NCBI GenBank assembly: GCA_033439795.1
Contig: JAUTDP010000001.1
Location: 186,001-250,000, forward strand
Source of the DNA: Sordaria brevicollis
Taxonomy: Eukaryota; Ascomycota; Sordariomycetes; Sordariales; Sordariaceae
Length of the DNA: 64,000 bases
Direction of reading: 5' to 3'
Shown one piece after another: positions 38,926 through 49,556 of the stretch. The notes beneath the pieces were generated by a model that saw only the letters and a list, made by a program, of their open reading frames with translations, did not search any database and was not told the DNA's origin. The translations under genes and the position numbers were made by a program. Numbering within the stretch: position 1 is the stretch's first letter; each line of letters starts with the position of its first letter.

Positions 38926-38942
38926 AGCGACCCCCCCTCCCC
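38926..38942 (-). repeat. Right inner inverted end of the AT-rich block
   Basis: agcgacccccccTcccc is the inverted partner of 22635-22651. The AT-rich DNA ends here and the minisatellite begins eight bases later. Confidence 0.55.
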
Positions 38943-38949
38943 GGGAGGG

Positions 38950-39004
38950 CTGCACCTCCCTACATTACACCTCCCTACACTGCACCTCCCTATACTGCAC
39001 CTCC
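38950..39004 (+). repeat. 15-bp minisatellite, right arm
   Basis: Three full units of ctgcacctccctaca and a partial one, in the same orientation as the left array although the outer ends of the element are inverted. Confidence 0.82.
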
Positions 39005-39069
39005 TCGATTTGCTGCAGTTTGTGCTAAACACCATGAAATTATCACGAGATTTGGATAGTGGATAGTGT

Positions 39070-39086
39070 GGGGGGGGGGGGGGGGG
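39070..39086 (+). repeat. Run of 17 G
   Basis: Uninterrupted poly-G in the right arm of the large element. Such runs are prone to length error in sequencing and assembly. Confidence 0.85.
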
Positions 39087-39201
39087 AGTTGGTCAGAATG
39101 GCATAATTGGTCAATTTGGTTGACCATGTTCGTAACCATACAGAACAGTCAGATTTACCGCTAAAACAGGGAAATTTACATGACAGCTGTCACCTTGAAA
39201 A

Positions 39202-39246
39202 AACTGGGTGTGTGTAGGTTTTGGGTGGGTGTATGTAGGTTTCCTC
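39202..39246 (-). repeat. Right terminal inverted repeat (45 bp)
   Basis: The reverse complement begins GAGGAAACCTACATACACCC and matches the left end at 42 of 45 positions. Confidence 0.8.
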
Positions 39247-39254
39247 TAGGTAAA
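39247..39254. repeat. Right target-site duplication TAGGTAAA
   Basis: Exact copy of 22294-22301, directly outside the right inverted end. Confidence 0.75.
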
Positions 39255-39597
39255 GGTACCTCGCTCAAACCATGGCCGCCAACAAGAAAAACAGGTACGG
39301 GGTACTGCTGGAAAGGCCGATACCTCCAGCTTATAACCATCAACAGAAAAGGCGCCGGGTGATGCTGTCCGAAAGAACAAAGTGTAGTGAAACTCCTTTG
39401 CCAAACCATAACCTCCACGCATAGCCAAGTGTGCCGTATACCATAAGAAGCAATCCTTATCATCATCATCCATTCAACAAAAGCAAATAATCCTCCTCAA
39501 ATGCCATGACCATCATCGTGCTGCGAAAAGCAGCTTCTTCGACAAATGTGGCCTCCTAACAAGTCAACGAATACCTCGTCCATGCGTACACCTCAAG

Positions 39598-42500
39598 CTA
39601 CTGGAGCGCAACAGACACGCTGATGACGTACAGCGAAGCCCTGATACCGCCCAAGTTGCGAACGTGACAGGTCTGGCCGGCACGGACAGCGAACTGGCTG
39701 TGCATGTTGATTGTGAAAACCGGGATGCCGAGCATGTTCACCTCGAGGGTGCCCTCGAGGACAAAGCAGATCAGGCTCTGCATGTGGCTGGGTAACAGAG
39801 TGGTGGCAAGAGCGTTGGCGGTGTCAACGTGAAGGATCTGCATGTTGGTTCCGTTGATGCCAGTAGGCATAAACTGCCCGAGGCGGTCGTTCATGAAGCC
39901 CATCGAGTGGGCGTAGCTGAGAGGAGCTGTATAAAGCAGCGCTGTCGATAAGTCAAGTCAAGTCAAGTAGGGGGTTATACTTATTTGAGTGGAGCAAGTA
40001 GAGCCTTATACTTACTTATACTTATTTATACTTATTTACTTGACTATATTTGCCAAGCCAAAATCACGTTTTTTTCCAGTTTTAATATTAATAATACTCA
40101 GATTCCTATAATTTCTAACTTATTATAACGGCTAAGAACCTAATTATATCCTCCACCTATTTTTAAATATTATTACCCAATTTAAATCGCAGCTAAAACT
40201 TCAAAATCTCGATAATATTAATAGATTCGGCCGTAAGACTTTGCTTCTAATTATCGAAAATTAGTTTAGCGCTATTAAAAGAACGTTCGTAATTATTTAT
40301 TATCGAAGGGATAGAGTAAAAGTCGAAGGTTATATGTAATAATCGAAGGTATATATTCTAATACGCCCGCTACTATACTAATATATTATTAATAGTATAA
40401 ATTTTATTATTAAAATACTTATAAAATTTATCCTCCTTCTTTAATTATAATAGAAGGGTATTATAAAAATCGTAATTAACGAATTAATCGTTATTGGTAA
40501 TTTTTACTTATTAGCTATTAATATTAATTAATAATTCTTCGATTAATTAATTAATATATTCGACTTTGTAAATATTTATAAAATTACCCTTAATCTCTTT
40601 AAACTTTATATTTATTAATTCCTTCTCTACCTAATAAAGGCGGTAATTAAAGTATAAAATTATAACTATTTAATATATAGGGTAACTTTCTATTTTAATT
40701 TTATATTATTTTAATTTAGCTATTATTCGATCGATAATATATTTAATAATTTTTATACTTTCGTTAATTAAATCGTTAACGTAATTTATAGGAAGATTAG
40801 GTATTATAATTTAGGAGGAAATAATCGTAATAATTTAAAAAATTCGTATTAATCGAAATAAAAGTAGTCGAATAGGTAATTAAAAGGGTTAAGAATTAAG
40901 GATTTTAATAGGTAATTTTTAAAAATCTAAAGCTAAATTTGGGGAGGATAGAGGAGGGGGTATACGCCTATATATACCGCGACCGCGGCGAATTAATTAT
41001 TAGGTAGAAGTAAAAATAGTAATTGAAGTAATTATATTAATATTAGAATTTAGAATCTCTAATCCCTCGAACGGTTTAAATATAATATCCCCTCTAAATT
41101 TTACCCTTATTAATTACAATTTATCGATAAGGCAATAGAAACTGGGGATAACCATTAAAAAGAGGGGAATTTATATTTTAAATTTCTTAATAAAATCCTT
41201 AAATAATTTTATTACTTTTATAATAGCGGTAAGAATCCCCTAATTATCGTTACTAAATACGTCCTCTTTAAGTAGCCGTTTAAAGGGATTAAAATAATTA
41301 ATTATTTCCTTAATATAATAATTAATATATTTGTATAATTTCTATACGCGGTAAATTATACGATGGTTGGAATTCTAATGCGTTATATTATTAAAAATAA
41401 CGCCGATATTAGGAGAAACGGTTTTATTATTATTAGTAGTATTAATATTTAACTAAAATTAAATATTATTATTATAAATATCGCCGCGGTTGAAGTAAAT
41501 AATTTCCTTAAAGTAAATACGTCGTTAAGGGTTTTTTCGAATAAATTAAACAATATTATATAAACGACCAACCGGCCTAACTTTATATTACTCCCGTAAT
41601 AAAATATCTTTATTTATAATAGAAAAACGGGTAAATAGATTATTAAATTCGGGGTTAATTATTTAAGGAAGCTTATTCTTTATAATAGCCTTCGCGCTAA
41701 GGTTAAAAACGTAATTAAAATAACGAAGGCGGCGAATTTAAATTTTATTTTCGAAGTCGGCGTATATTAAAGAGGGGTAAAGACCCTTTATAATAAAGTA
41801 TATATAATAATCGTTAAAATTAACGTTATTATATTAAAAATAGGAAATATTATTAGGGATAATATTAAACGTATTAATAGTTTTTAAAATAATAGTCGAA
41901 ACGTTCTCCCTATTATAATTATTATAAATTTCGTAAAACCCTATTAAATCGGTTTTAAAGATACGCCGGTTATTAATATAATAAATAAATATCGAAAAAA
42001 TTATTAACCTATTTAATAAAATCTAAAAGTCGAAAGAGAGGTACTTTTTAAAATATAAATTTATTAGCCGTTATTTAAGAAGGTTAAAATATATTTCGTA
42101 CTTCTATTAAATCTAAATTACGAAAGTAAATTAAACTTTAGGTAATAGCTTCTTGGTTAAATTACTATTTATAAGCCTTATTAAATCCTTAAAAGCTTTA
42201 TTCTTAATAAAAATATATAGGAGCTTCGTAATAACGATTATTTTTATTAATAATTCGCGGAATTTATTACTAATTAATTATATAATTGGGAATTTAAATT
42301 AGTAAAATATATTAGAAACCGATTTAGGCCTCTTAATAGGCCCGTCGCCGCCCTTATTATTTGTATTATTATTATTAACGGGCTCTTTAATATTATAAAT
42401 GTAATGGAGGTAAATAATTTAAAATATAGTAGCGCGTAAATTATAAATATTAAAATAACGAATATAATACTAAAATTTACCTTCGATAATATTACCGTCG

Positions 42501-44194
42501 ATTTTTAATAAAATAGTCCTATATTCGGTAATAAATAAAGTCCTCTTAAATTTACACTCCATTTATTTTTTTAATATATAATAATCCTTTTTAATTATAA
42601 TATACGGCTATTTAAAATTATTAGCGGGTAACTCTTCGATTAAAATATCGTATATTAATTTAAATTAGGCGGGTAATTAGAAGCGGTATTTATATTTAAG
42701 GCTTTTAACTACGGTAATATAAACGTTCGAATTTTAATAAGAGATAAAGGGCGTATTACCCGCGGTAAACGAAATTTCGATAGAAGCGTCGGGCTATTCG
42801 AAAGCGGTAAAATAGGAGGGTTGAATAAATATTTTAATAGCGTATTAATAAAGTTAAATAATGGTTAATAATAATCTATAGCGTAAGGGAAGGTAAATTA
42901 ATAGATCGAATAATTAAATAATTAATTGTATATAGATTTGTATAGTATTATAATTAATTAGGGTGCGTTAATAATATAATAATAGGGAAATATTAAATTT
43001 CGTCGTTATTACGTATAAAAATATTAAAAATTTTTTTGGTAATTTAACTAATCCGTACGTTACGAGCTAAATACTATTAGGTATTAGCAAATTAGAATAT
43101 ATTTGGCATTTTGAAGTGCCGGGTAGAATTATTTTTAAGGGTTGAAAAATATGTATTTTGCCGGCGAAAACCCTAACCTAATAATAGTCAAGACCGGACA
43201 AAAAAAGAGGTCAAGTACAGGTAAGTAAGTAAGGAGTTGTACTTACTTATAAGTAAATCCGAAACCTCCTATTTATTTACTTACTTACTTATACTTACTT
43301 ATACTTACCTACTATACTTGACTTATCGGCAGCGCTGGTGCAAAGTTAGTATCTGGGATTCGATTATGCGTGGAAAACGACTGGAGATAGGTACTTACTA
43401 TCGTCTGGGCTGTGGATATAAAGAAGCTCACGCATCTCTTCCCATGCGCTCATAGGAGGTGCCGGAGCTACGGCCTGCGGCATTACATTTGTGATGTGAC
43501 GGGGGACCGGAGGAGGGACCAGAGGCACCGCCGAACGGGGCACACGAGGGGCAGCTTGGACATCGCTGGGCCTCCAAATGGCAGGCATCGAAGGCGCGGG
43601 GGACTCGCGGTACGCCCCGTTGACACACACGTTGGTGTCTGGGAGCAGGACGCACCGAGGAAAGGCCGCGGCCTTGTGAATAACCGGCTCATTAGTGTCG
43701 AAGGCCATCATGGCCGGGTGAACTGATGGGAAAAGTGACGCGCAGTTGGCGGCACTCGCGTTGCACATACGGCCGGGAGTTTCTTCGCCGACAAGATATC
43801 CGATAATAAGGCGCATATTGCCGGGGGCGACACCTTCTAAAGCGATACGCTGTTTCCACACCGGCGGTAGCTCCCGTTGACGAGGGAGTTGGAGCATTTC
43901 CAACGTTCTGCCAGTTGCGACAGTTTTAGCCAGGAAGAGGCCTGGCTTCAGAGCAGCGATGTACTGCCAAACATCGCTGCGAACAGCCGCGTTGATAGCA
44001 AGTTGCTTGTTGTTCCTTTGCTGCTGGTGGATGATGGGCAGAACAGGAACGGGAGAACGAGCGCGTGGGGGGCTCACGCTTCTTCTTCTTTGTTGGGCAG
44101 GCTCGTTGCCTCGTCCATGGCGGAGGTAAGTCCAAGATGTTCGAGGAGGGGAATCATCTACACCAGGCTCTCTCTTAATATACGGCGAAGACAT
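39598..44194 (-). CDS. Short family member split by a hAT transposon in its intron
   Basis: Exon 1 is 44194-43399 (796 nt) and exon 2 is 39926-39598 (329 nt); joined they give 374 residues in frame. The donor is GTAAGT at 43398 and the acceptor CAG ends at 39927. Exon 1 starts MSSPYIKREPGVDDSP, has W-Q-Y-I, LPPVWKQRIA, C-N-x-S-A-A-N-C, AAFPRCVLLP and a Cys-Val-Asn in place of the usual CC(N). Exon 2 is the cupin-like domain: SYAHSMGF, FVLEGTLEVNMLGIPVFTI, FAVRAGQTCHVRNLGGIRAS. The join DD-TPLSYAHS matches SN-VQISYAHS in the 50.2-kb paralogue. Without the insertion the intron would be about 63 nt. Neither exon shows evident RIP. Expression depends on splicing across 3.47 kb, with the branch site far from the acceptor. 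Role unknown; probably nuclear. Confidence 0.78.
39929..39936. repeat. hAT target duplication, RIP-altered copy (GTATAAAG)
   Basis: GTATAAAG adjoins the left end of the hAT element; the right copy at 43338-43345 is GTGCAAAG. The two differences are one G-to-A and one C-to-T change, as RIP would produce. An 8-bp duplication is diagnostic for hAT insertion. Confidence 0.7.
39937..43337 (-). mobile_element. RIP-degraded 3.4-kb hAT transposon
   Basis: Ends are inverted and begin CAGCGCTG(T/C)CGATAAGTC, fitting the hAT rule of CAGNG termini, and are followed on both sides by AAGTA/TACTT-rich subterminal repeats (39950-40045 and 43215-43325). An 8-bp target duplication flanks the ends. The interior is AT-rich with stops in all frames. 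The minus strand still shows the hAT C-terminal dimerisation motif. The transposase orientation matches that of the host gene. The element is dead as a coding unit but its ends look intact. Confidence 0.88.
40178..40370 (-). pseudogene. hAT transposase C-terminal dimerisation domain, relic
   Basis: One minus-strand frame reads FDFYSIPSIINNYERSFNSA followed by K-L-I, a stop at a former codon of the R-R-x-L region, then SLTAESINIIEILKF. It matches the hAT dimerisation signature (A-x-D-x-x-S-I-P-A-x-S-x-x-x-E-R-x-F-S-x-A ... I-E-x-L-x-x-W) with Trp/Arg codons turned to stops. Confidence 0.8.
43338..43345. repeat. hAT target duplication, unaltered copy (GTGCAAAG)
   Basis: Adjoins the right end of the hAT element. 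On the minus strand it directly follows TACTAA of the host intron branch site. Confidence 0.7.
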
Positions 44195-45267
44195 CTCGAG
44201 TACTTGGTTTTGCGTACTGGTTGTAATGAGGGGGGCACGTTGGTAATAGTGGGAGCGGAGAGCTTTATAATAGTGGGGTGAGCGTTGTATAAGAGAAAGA
44301 AAAAGAAGAGAAGCGGGTAGGTTTCGTAAGGTGGGTAGTGAAAGGGTTGATTGAGAAAGGGGCAGAAAAAACGTGGCACCAACTTGCCGACTAGTTCCTG
44401 GCCGGGACGAATTACTCTACCACACCAGCCACACCCCTACTAAGTGGCTAGCTTTCCTTTGTACAACTTCGCTCTTATTTACTTCCAAAACTAGCCCTAT
44501 TATTATTTTCAACTGATCTTATTAAGAATAGGCTAAAATTCCCTCTTTCTTCAGCTCCAAAGGCCTTCTGTCTTTTCCTTCTTCAACGCCAAAGACCTTC
44601 TGTCTAGATGATACCCAGTGCCAGACGATTTTAGACCCGTAGGAGAGTTCTCCTAAGGTCTTCAAAAAATTTGAAGATTTTAATTTTAATAAAATTAATC
44701 TTTAGGATAGGTTTTCCTGTTAAATCTCCTTCTCTAAGATTCCAAAATTAGACCCTTGCGAAGGTAGACCCTCTTGAAGGCAGTGAGACTACGGGTAAAG
44801 GCATTGGTAAAGGCACTGGCTAAGGCACTTAGTGTTAGAGGAGGCAAAAAAGTTCCTACCTTCAAATTAAGAGTATACTTCTAGAAGTAAATAATAATAA
44901 GGGTGTGTAAAGAAGGGAATAGCCACTACTTAGTAGGAGTGTGGCTGGGGAGGTGTTTCCTACGAGTTCCCGGAGCGAAAAACGAGTAAGGGAGTACAAG
45001 AACGGCGGCACCGGGAGAGACATGGAAGAGGTGTGGCTCAGCAACCGGAACTCCAGGCAGAGGCAACACGTGCGCCCCTCATCGTTTGTTTGCTTTCGAG
45101 TCGAGTTATTCACCCCATGGGGTGCCGTTTTCCCTCTTTCCCGCCTTCTCAGATCAGCCCTCTTCCAAAAGGCTTGCCCACAACCAAACTTTCACTCAAC
45201 CCTCACTTTCTTGATATCCATCACTACACCAACCACAAAGCACACCACCAACCGCACAACCATCACC
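44195..45267. other. Divergent intergenic region between two family members
   Basis: Holds the promoters of the minus-strand gene ending at 44194 and the plus-strand gene starting at 45268. It contains near-repeats (aaggccttctgtct / aaagaccttctgtct at 44561-44604; ggcattggtaaaggcactggctaaggcact at 44800-44830). No gene is supported. Confidence 0.5.
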
Positions 45268-46334
45268 ATGCCTTTGCCAGAAGCAGAGTTCCAAGCGTGC
45301 GTGCAGAGGATCAAGGCCACGGAAACGTGGCAGTACCTTTGCAACCTCGCTGGCGATGACGAGCTTCGCATCCCCGGCATCACTTGGGAGCTCGTCAACA
45401 CCCTCGAGCAACCCCGCAAGAGGGACTTGCCTCCTGCCTGGAGGAACCGCTTGGCCGTGGACGAGCTCACCCATGGCCTCAAGCAGCTCCTCATCGGCTA
45501 CTTGACCGGCGACGAAGTTCCCGGCTCCAACTACTGCGACCTGGTCGCCAACAACAACACCAACTGCCGCCGCATGTTCAGGGTGGCTGGCCCGGGCAGC
45601 CTCAACATCCTCAAAGCTGGCGCCTTTCCTCGCTGTGTCCTTAACAGGGACCACTCCGGCCGCACCAAATGCTGCAACCAGGTCTATCGCAGCATGCAGG
45701 CCGTGCCAGCAGTTTGGTCGCCGCCTGCTCCTCGTGCTGCCCCCGCTGCCGCTGCCGCTCCCGCAGCCTTCCAAGCTCCTCCTCCGGCCCCGTTGCCCGA
45801 GCCCCCGCGCCAGCCAGCCAGCCAGCCCCAGCCCCAGCCCCCGCGCCAGCCTGGCCAGGCTTTTGACATCCTCACCAGCGCGTGGGAGTACCTGCGCGAG
45901 ACTCTCTTCCGCCGCGCACTTGGCAACCGTAAGTCTCACACCCACCCTCTTTAGAAAGCCTCCATTCCGATTATGAACTCCTCGCTAACAATCTGACCAT
46001 AGCCCGCGTCGAGTATGCTCGCTCCTTTGGCTGGCTTCAAGACCGGCGTGGCCAAGCCGTTCATCCTGGCCTCAACGGCACCAGCCTCCAGCTTCTCACC
46101 CTGGACAACAACCACGCCACCACCACCCTCCCCAGCGCCACGCAGGGCCTCATCTGCATCGTCCACGAGGGCAGCTTGGCGGTTGAGTTGCAGGGCGTGC
46201 CAGGCTTCGTTATCGGTCGCGGTAGCCAGTGGACTGTTGGCTTTGGCCAGGAGTGTCGTGTGCGGAACCTGAGCGAGGAGACGAATGCTATTTTGTACGT
46301 TGTCGGCATCTCTATCCAGCTCCACCAATTTTGA
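45268..46334 (+). CDS. Short family member: cysteine module plus cupin-like domain
   Basis: Exons 45268-45928 and 46003-46334 with a 74-nt GTAAGT...TAG intron give 330 residues. I chose the ATG at 45268 because the homologous module (TETWQYLCNLAG) begins soon after; upstream codons are open but unlike the relatives. Module features: W21-Q-Y, LPPAWRNRL, C90, C100, FPRC at 120-123, CCN at 135-137, Y140-R. Residues about 150-205 are an Ala/Pro linker. The second exon (from residue 221) is the cupin-like domain: VEYARSFGWLQ, ICIVHEGSLAVELQGVPGF, VIGRGSQWTVGFGQECRVRN, ILYVVGISIQL. The intron lies at the same point and phase as in the 50.2-kb and 44.2-kb genes. It converges with the long gene at 47.5-49.6 kb. 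No enzyme signature; function unknown. Confidence 0.87.
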
Positions 46335-47536
46335 AACCCCCGACCAGTTGCATAGGCCCAGATAAGGCTTTTGTATCAGGTACTTGTCTTTGCGTTGGAG
46401 GTTAGGCTTCGTTGAAGTATCTCTACTACTCGCCTTGACGAGGAGTATCTTTGATAGTACGGGTGCTTGGAAGAAATGGCGTTTGTTGCTCAAAGTGCGG
46501 CGTTAGGACAGGGTTATCGGATTTCGAAATCACTTCACGCTTAGATGGAAGTCTTGGGGAGCTGAGCAGTCTGGTTGCATGGTTTCCGTGTGCATGGAGT
46601 TTTAGCGAGGCAGTATAGTGAAGAAGGATTAGCTTCTATGCTATATAACAGGGCGTGTTTTATGCTCAAAGAGGAAAATGTGTTCTGTTGTCTGGCTATA
46701 TGTAGATTTCTTATATCAACATATAACAATATCAATGACAGCTCATCAAACACTTGATGAATTCCATACTTCATGAGTTGCATAACATTCACACTTGAAA
46801 TCTTATACTTTCATGACCAGGATAAGAAAGTAAAGAGTAACGAGTAACGAAGGAGAAAGAAGAGATAGGGGAGATGTAAAGAGTATAATATAAATACAAG
46901 ATAATCTGTCTGCGAATCGACAGATAACAATAATCCTCATTCAACACTTGTTCCAACACTTGTTATACCGCAGACCGTAAACTTTTAAGGCGTCATGTCT
47001 CTCTCAATAACTGTTCCAATCGGCCCTAGGCCTATCTGTGCAGCACAAGTCCAAATTTACTTACCCTATCAGTCGCCATAGAACCTCAAGCACTCTCAAC
47101 TCTTCTTATTAGATCGAGAGCGCTTCTTTTTAGATCCGGAATGCTTAACCTTGGATTTGGCGTGCTTCTTCTGGAGTGCGGTGGGCCGGTCAGTAACAAA
47201 GAAAGACGCCCCGCTGGAAGCGGATGGGTTTTATAAGAAGACTTTCTAGAGTCATAGTGGTTAGGGAAGAACACACCCATTTCGCACATTCCTGCCAAAG
47301 GGGATCAGGAGAGTGGAAGTTAATGCATTACGGGCGAGCACTTCGCCCAGCTATATCTCATCCACTTGGTGCTATCATGATTAAAGGTGAGGAAAATAGA
47401 ATTAGCGATGACTTCGCATAGCTCATGTGTATATAGTACAAAATATCAAGACAAACCCTCTCCTTGACACTGGTCTTTAGAGCCCAAATCTGATAAACTT
47501 GTTCAAACTAACCGTCTCAGATGCTTGTTCGTCATC
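46335..47536. other. Spacer between convergent genes
   Basis: Moderately AT-rich 3' regions of the two convergent family genes. ORFs are short and unconvincing. The right part (47395-47480) is homologous to the 3' flank of the 52.0-kb gene. Confidence 0.5.
47395..47480. repeat. Duplicated 3' flank, copy A
   Basis: Shares atagaatt..., agcgatgacttcgc, catgt.tat, cctctcc.tgacact and gtcttt in the same order with 51681-51850. Each lies just beyond the stop codon of a long minus-strand family gene. Confidence 0.65.
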
Positions 47537-49556
47537 TCATGAGATCGCAACGTTTTTATGAACTCTATGTGACTTTGTGGGCCTGCCAGTGATGAAAACA
47601 GAAGCCGTACTGGATATAAACGGGTTTCTTATGTTGCAGTGCTGACCTGGCTTAACGTTCCAGCATCCACCGGCCGCAAGAGTGAAATCCTTCTCGCCGG
47701 GGACTCGCACTAAGACAGTACCGTCTTTGACAGCGAAAACAAGACTTTCGTGTTTACCGGCTGTGAAACGTTTTCCAATTTCTCCGTAAGGCAGGTCCAC
47801 AAGTTGGCATGTAGCGCCATCATTAGCAATACGACGCTTCCTGAGGAGAACTTCTGACGAGTACGCAAGGCCGGCTGATTATCGGCGGAAGTATATGTTA
47901 GCAATGTAGGGCAAGAAACGCTGAGATACACAGGTATACTTACGACGACCAGGATCCTGTTGTCTGGCAAACGGGAGTTTACCCAAAGATGATGTCTCCC
48001 ACCAAGCAGGCTTTTCGGGATTTCCCGACACTCGGTGACCATCCCCATTTAAGATGTTGCGATTAGCAGGACTGGGGACGCTGGCATTTTGCTCCAGCTT
48101 CACCTTCTTAGCCTCTGTATCAGGCTCAAGGTCATCGGCCTTTCTCTTCATCGGGCTGGTATGCTGCCTCTGCAACGATGAACCGACATATGTACCAGGC
48201 ATAGGCAGCTCCCTAGTGCAACGGAAGAAGGCGTTGCAGCAATAATAGCCACGAAAGCGTTCCTCAAGCGCTGGAGACACCTCTCGCAGGTATTCAGGCA
48301 GTTGTATGCATGTGGGAAAAGCAAACTTGGGATGGACATCCGGGGCGTTTTTGTCTCCGTAATAGTACAGCTCGTCATAAAGGTCACGCAAATCAGCGCA
48401 ACCCATAACGCCGCCGCAAGGTGTGTTCCTTTTGACACCACAGAGATACAAAGCGGTTGCCGTCAACGCTTTCAAGGTAGGTGGGTTGGAATGGAGCCAG
48501 TTCTGCCAGCTGTATGGCAGTTCGCGTCTGCATGGCAGCATGAGAAGTTCGAGAAGACAAGGGTCGGCGGGGACCGGCAAGAACTCGGCTGTGAATGAGG
48601 TGATGTACTTCCAAATCGCGGAGTTGGTGTACTTGCAATTAGAGGTAGATGGGGCTGTTTGCTGATTTTTACCCTCATCTTCATCGTCCTCGTCGTCCTC
48701 ATCGCCCTTGCTTGCGCTGCTCTCGCCGTCGCTCTTGTCGGCATCCTCTTTGTTAATGTCGTCGGAACTACTTCCATCACTGTCGTCGTCGCCACTTTGG
48801 TTGCTTTTGTTGTCGTCACTCTTGGTGGAACCACTCCCGTCACTATCCGTATCACTGCTGCTTCCGTCAGTCTCATCGTCACCGCTTTCTTGGCTGCTGC
48901 TCGCGGGAGCTGCGTTCTCAGGTTGACGATTGAATGTGTCTAATTCATGTTGAAGAGGTTCGGTGTGAGACAATTGACCAGAGCCCTGGTTCGGACCTCG
49001 GCCGGGCAGTGTGCCTCCTTGAGACTCAACGTACGGCTTCCGGTTTGCACCATTGGCGGAGTCATAGTCCTGGGGAAGAACAGAAAAGGTACCGTCGAGG
49101 TGGTCGTGTAGGATGGCCCCAGCATGATGTTTCTGTATGGAAGAAAGAATTGTTAGCTGCCTTTCTTTGAAGAATACCCCAGGCATAGACTTTGAGGCCA
49201 TGGGTTCAGTCTTCAGATAAGTGGACAGCGGGAGTGTACATACCAGAAAATGACTACCCAGGTCTGGGGGCGTAAGGAATCCATGTGCGCAAGTGCGAAT
49301 TGGGCAAGGCCATATGGTAGCTTCCGAGTCACTATGTGGGCGATTGGGCTGGTATCCTTCCGGGAAGAGAGTACCGCATCCGTGGATAACTCTGTGCTGG
49401 CCATCTGCAAACATGGTGTTAGAAAACTCGCAAAGAACACTCACGGGAAGGGACACCTGGGGAAGACATACCTATCTCACCCTCCCAAACGGCATATCTT
49501 CTGGCGTTGCTCTTAATGAAGACAAGCCCTACAGGCTTCGAGAACACCCCAGGCAT
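47537..49556 (-). CDS. Long family member: zinc finger, acidic linker, cysteine module, cupin-like domain
   Basis: Four exons fit in frame: 49556-49472, 49404-49244, 49132-47944 and 47874-47537, giving 590 residues. Exon 1 (MPGVFSKPVGLVFIKSNARR) leads into DGQHRVIHGCGTLFPEGY and WPCPIRTCAHGF; the finger C-x4-C-x12-H-x3/4-H is cut by the 111-nt third-frame intron, as in the other long genes. A Ser/Asp/Glu linker follows (about 150-240). The module has SAIWKYITSF, LPVPADPC, ELPYSWQNWL, FAFPTCIQLP and YYCCNAFFRC. A basic stretch, MKRKADDL...AKKVKLEQ, may be a nuclear localisation signal. The last exon gives AYSSEVLL, VFAVKDGTVLVRVPGEKDF and VKPGQHCNIRNPF. The first intron boundaries are the least certain. 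Function unknown, likely nuclear. Confidence 0.85.

Larger units (their letters stand above)
22302..39246. mobile_element. 16.9-kb compound mobile element, interior destroyed by RIP
   Basis: Bounded by 45-bp inverted ends with three mismatches (all C/T or G/A) and a perfect 8-bp duplication TAGGTAAA. Each end has about 300 bp of ordinary composition including a 15-bp minisatellite in the same orientation on both sides. Between these arms lies a 16.3-kb AT-rich block (about 22652-38925) with stops in all frames. Recognisable pieces inside are a plus-strand transposase-like relic (30.2-34.3 kb) and a minus-strand relic (27.6-29.0 kb). Two readings are open: one giant element, or a short element of about 0.6 kb (the two arms) into which a second 16.3-kb element with a GGGGAGGGGGGTCGCT-type end inserted. 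The same-direction minisatellite on both sides favours nesting. Confidence 0.72.

Noticed and set aside
22500..39010. 15-bp CTGCACCTCCCTACA repeats as a CRISPR array or telomere
   Set aside because: Units are directly adjacent without spacers, the DNA is eukaryotic, and the unit is not a TTAGGG-type telomere repeat.
22300..43340. AT-rich islands as a centromere core
   Set aside because: Tempting beside CENP-C-like domains, but filamentous ascomycete centromeres of the Neurospora type are far longer and these blocks have transposon ends and target duplications.
45196..45945. 249-codon minus-strand ORF opposite the 45.3-kb gene
   Set aside because: Shadow: the plus strand has the conserved family domains, splice sites and intron position.
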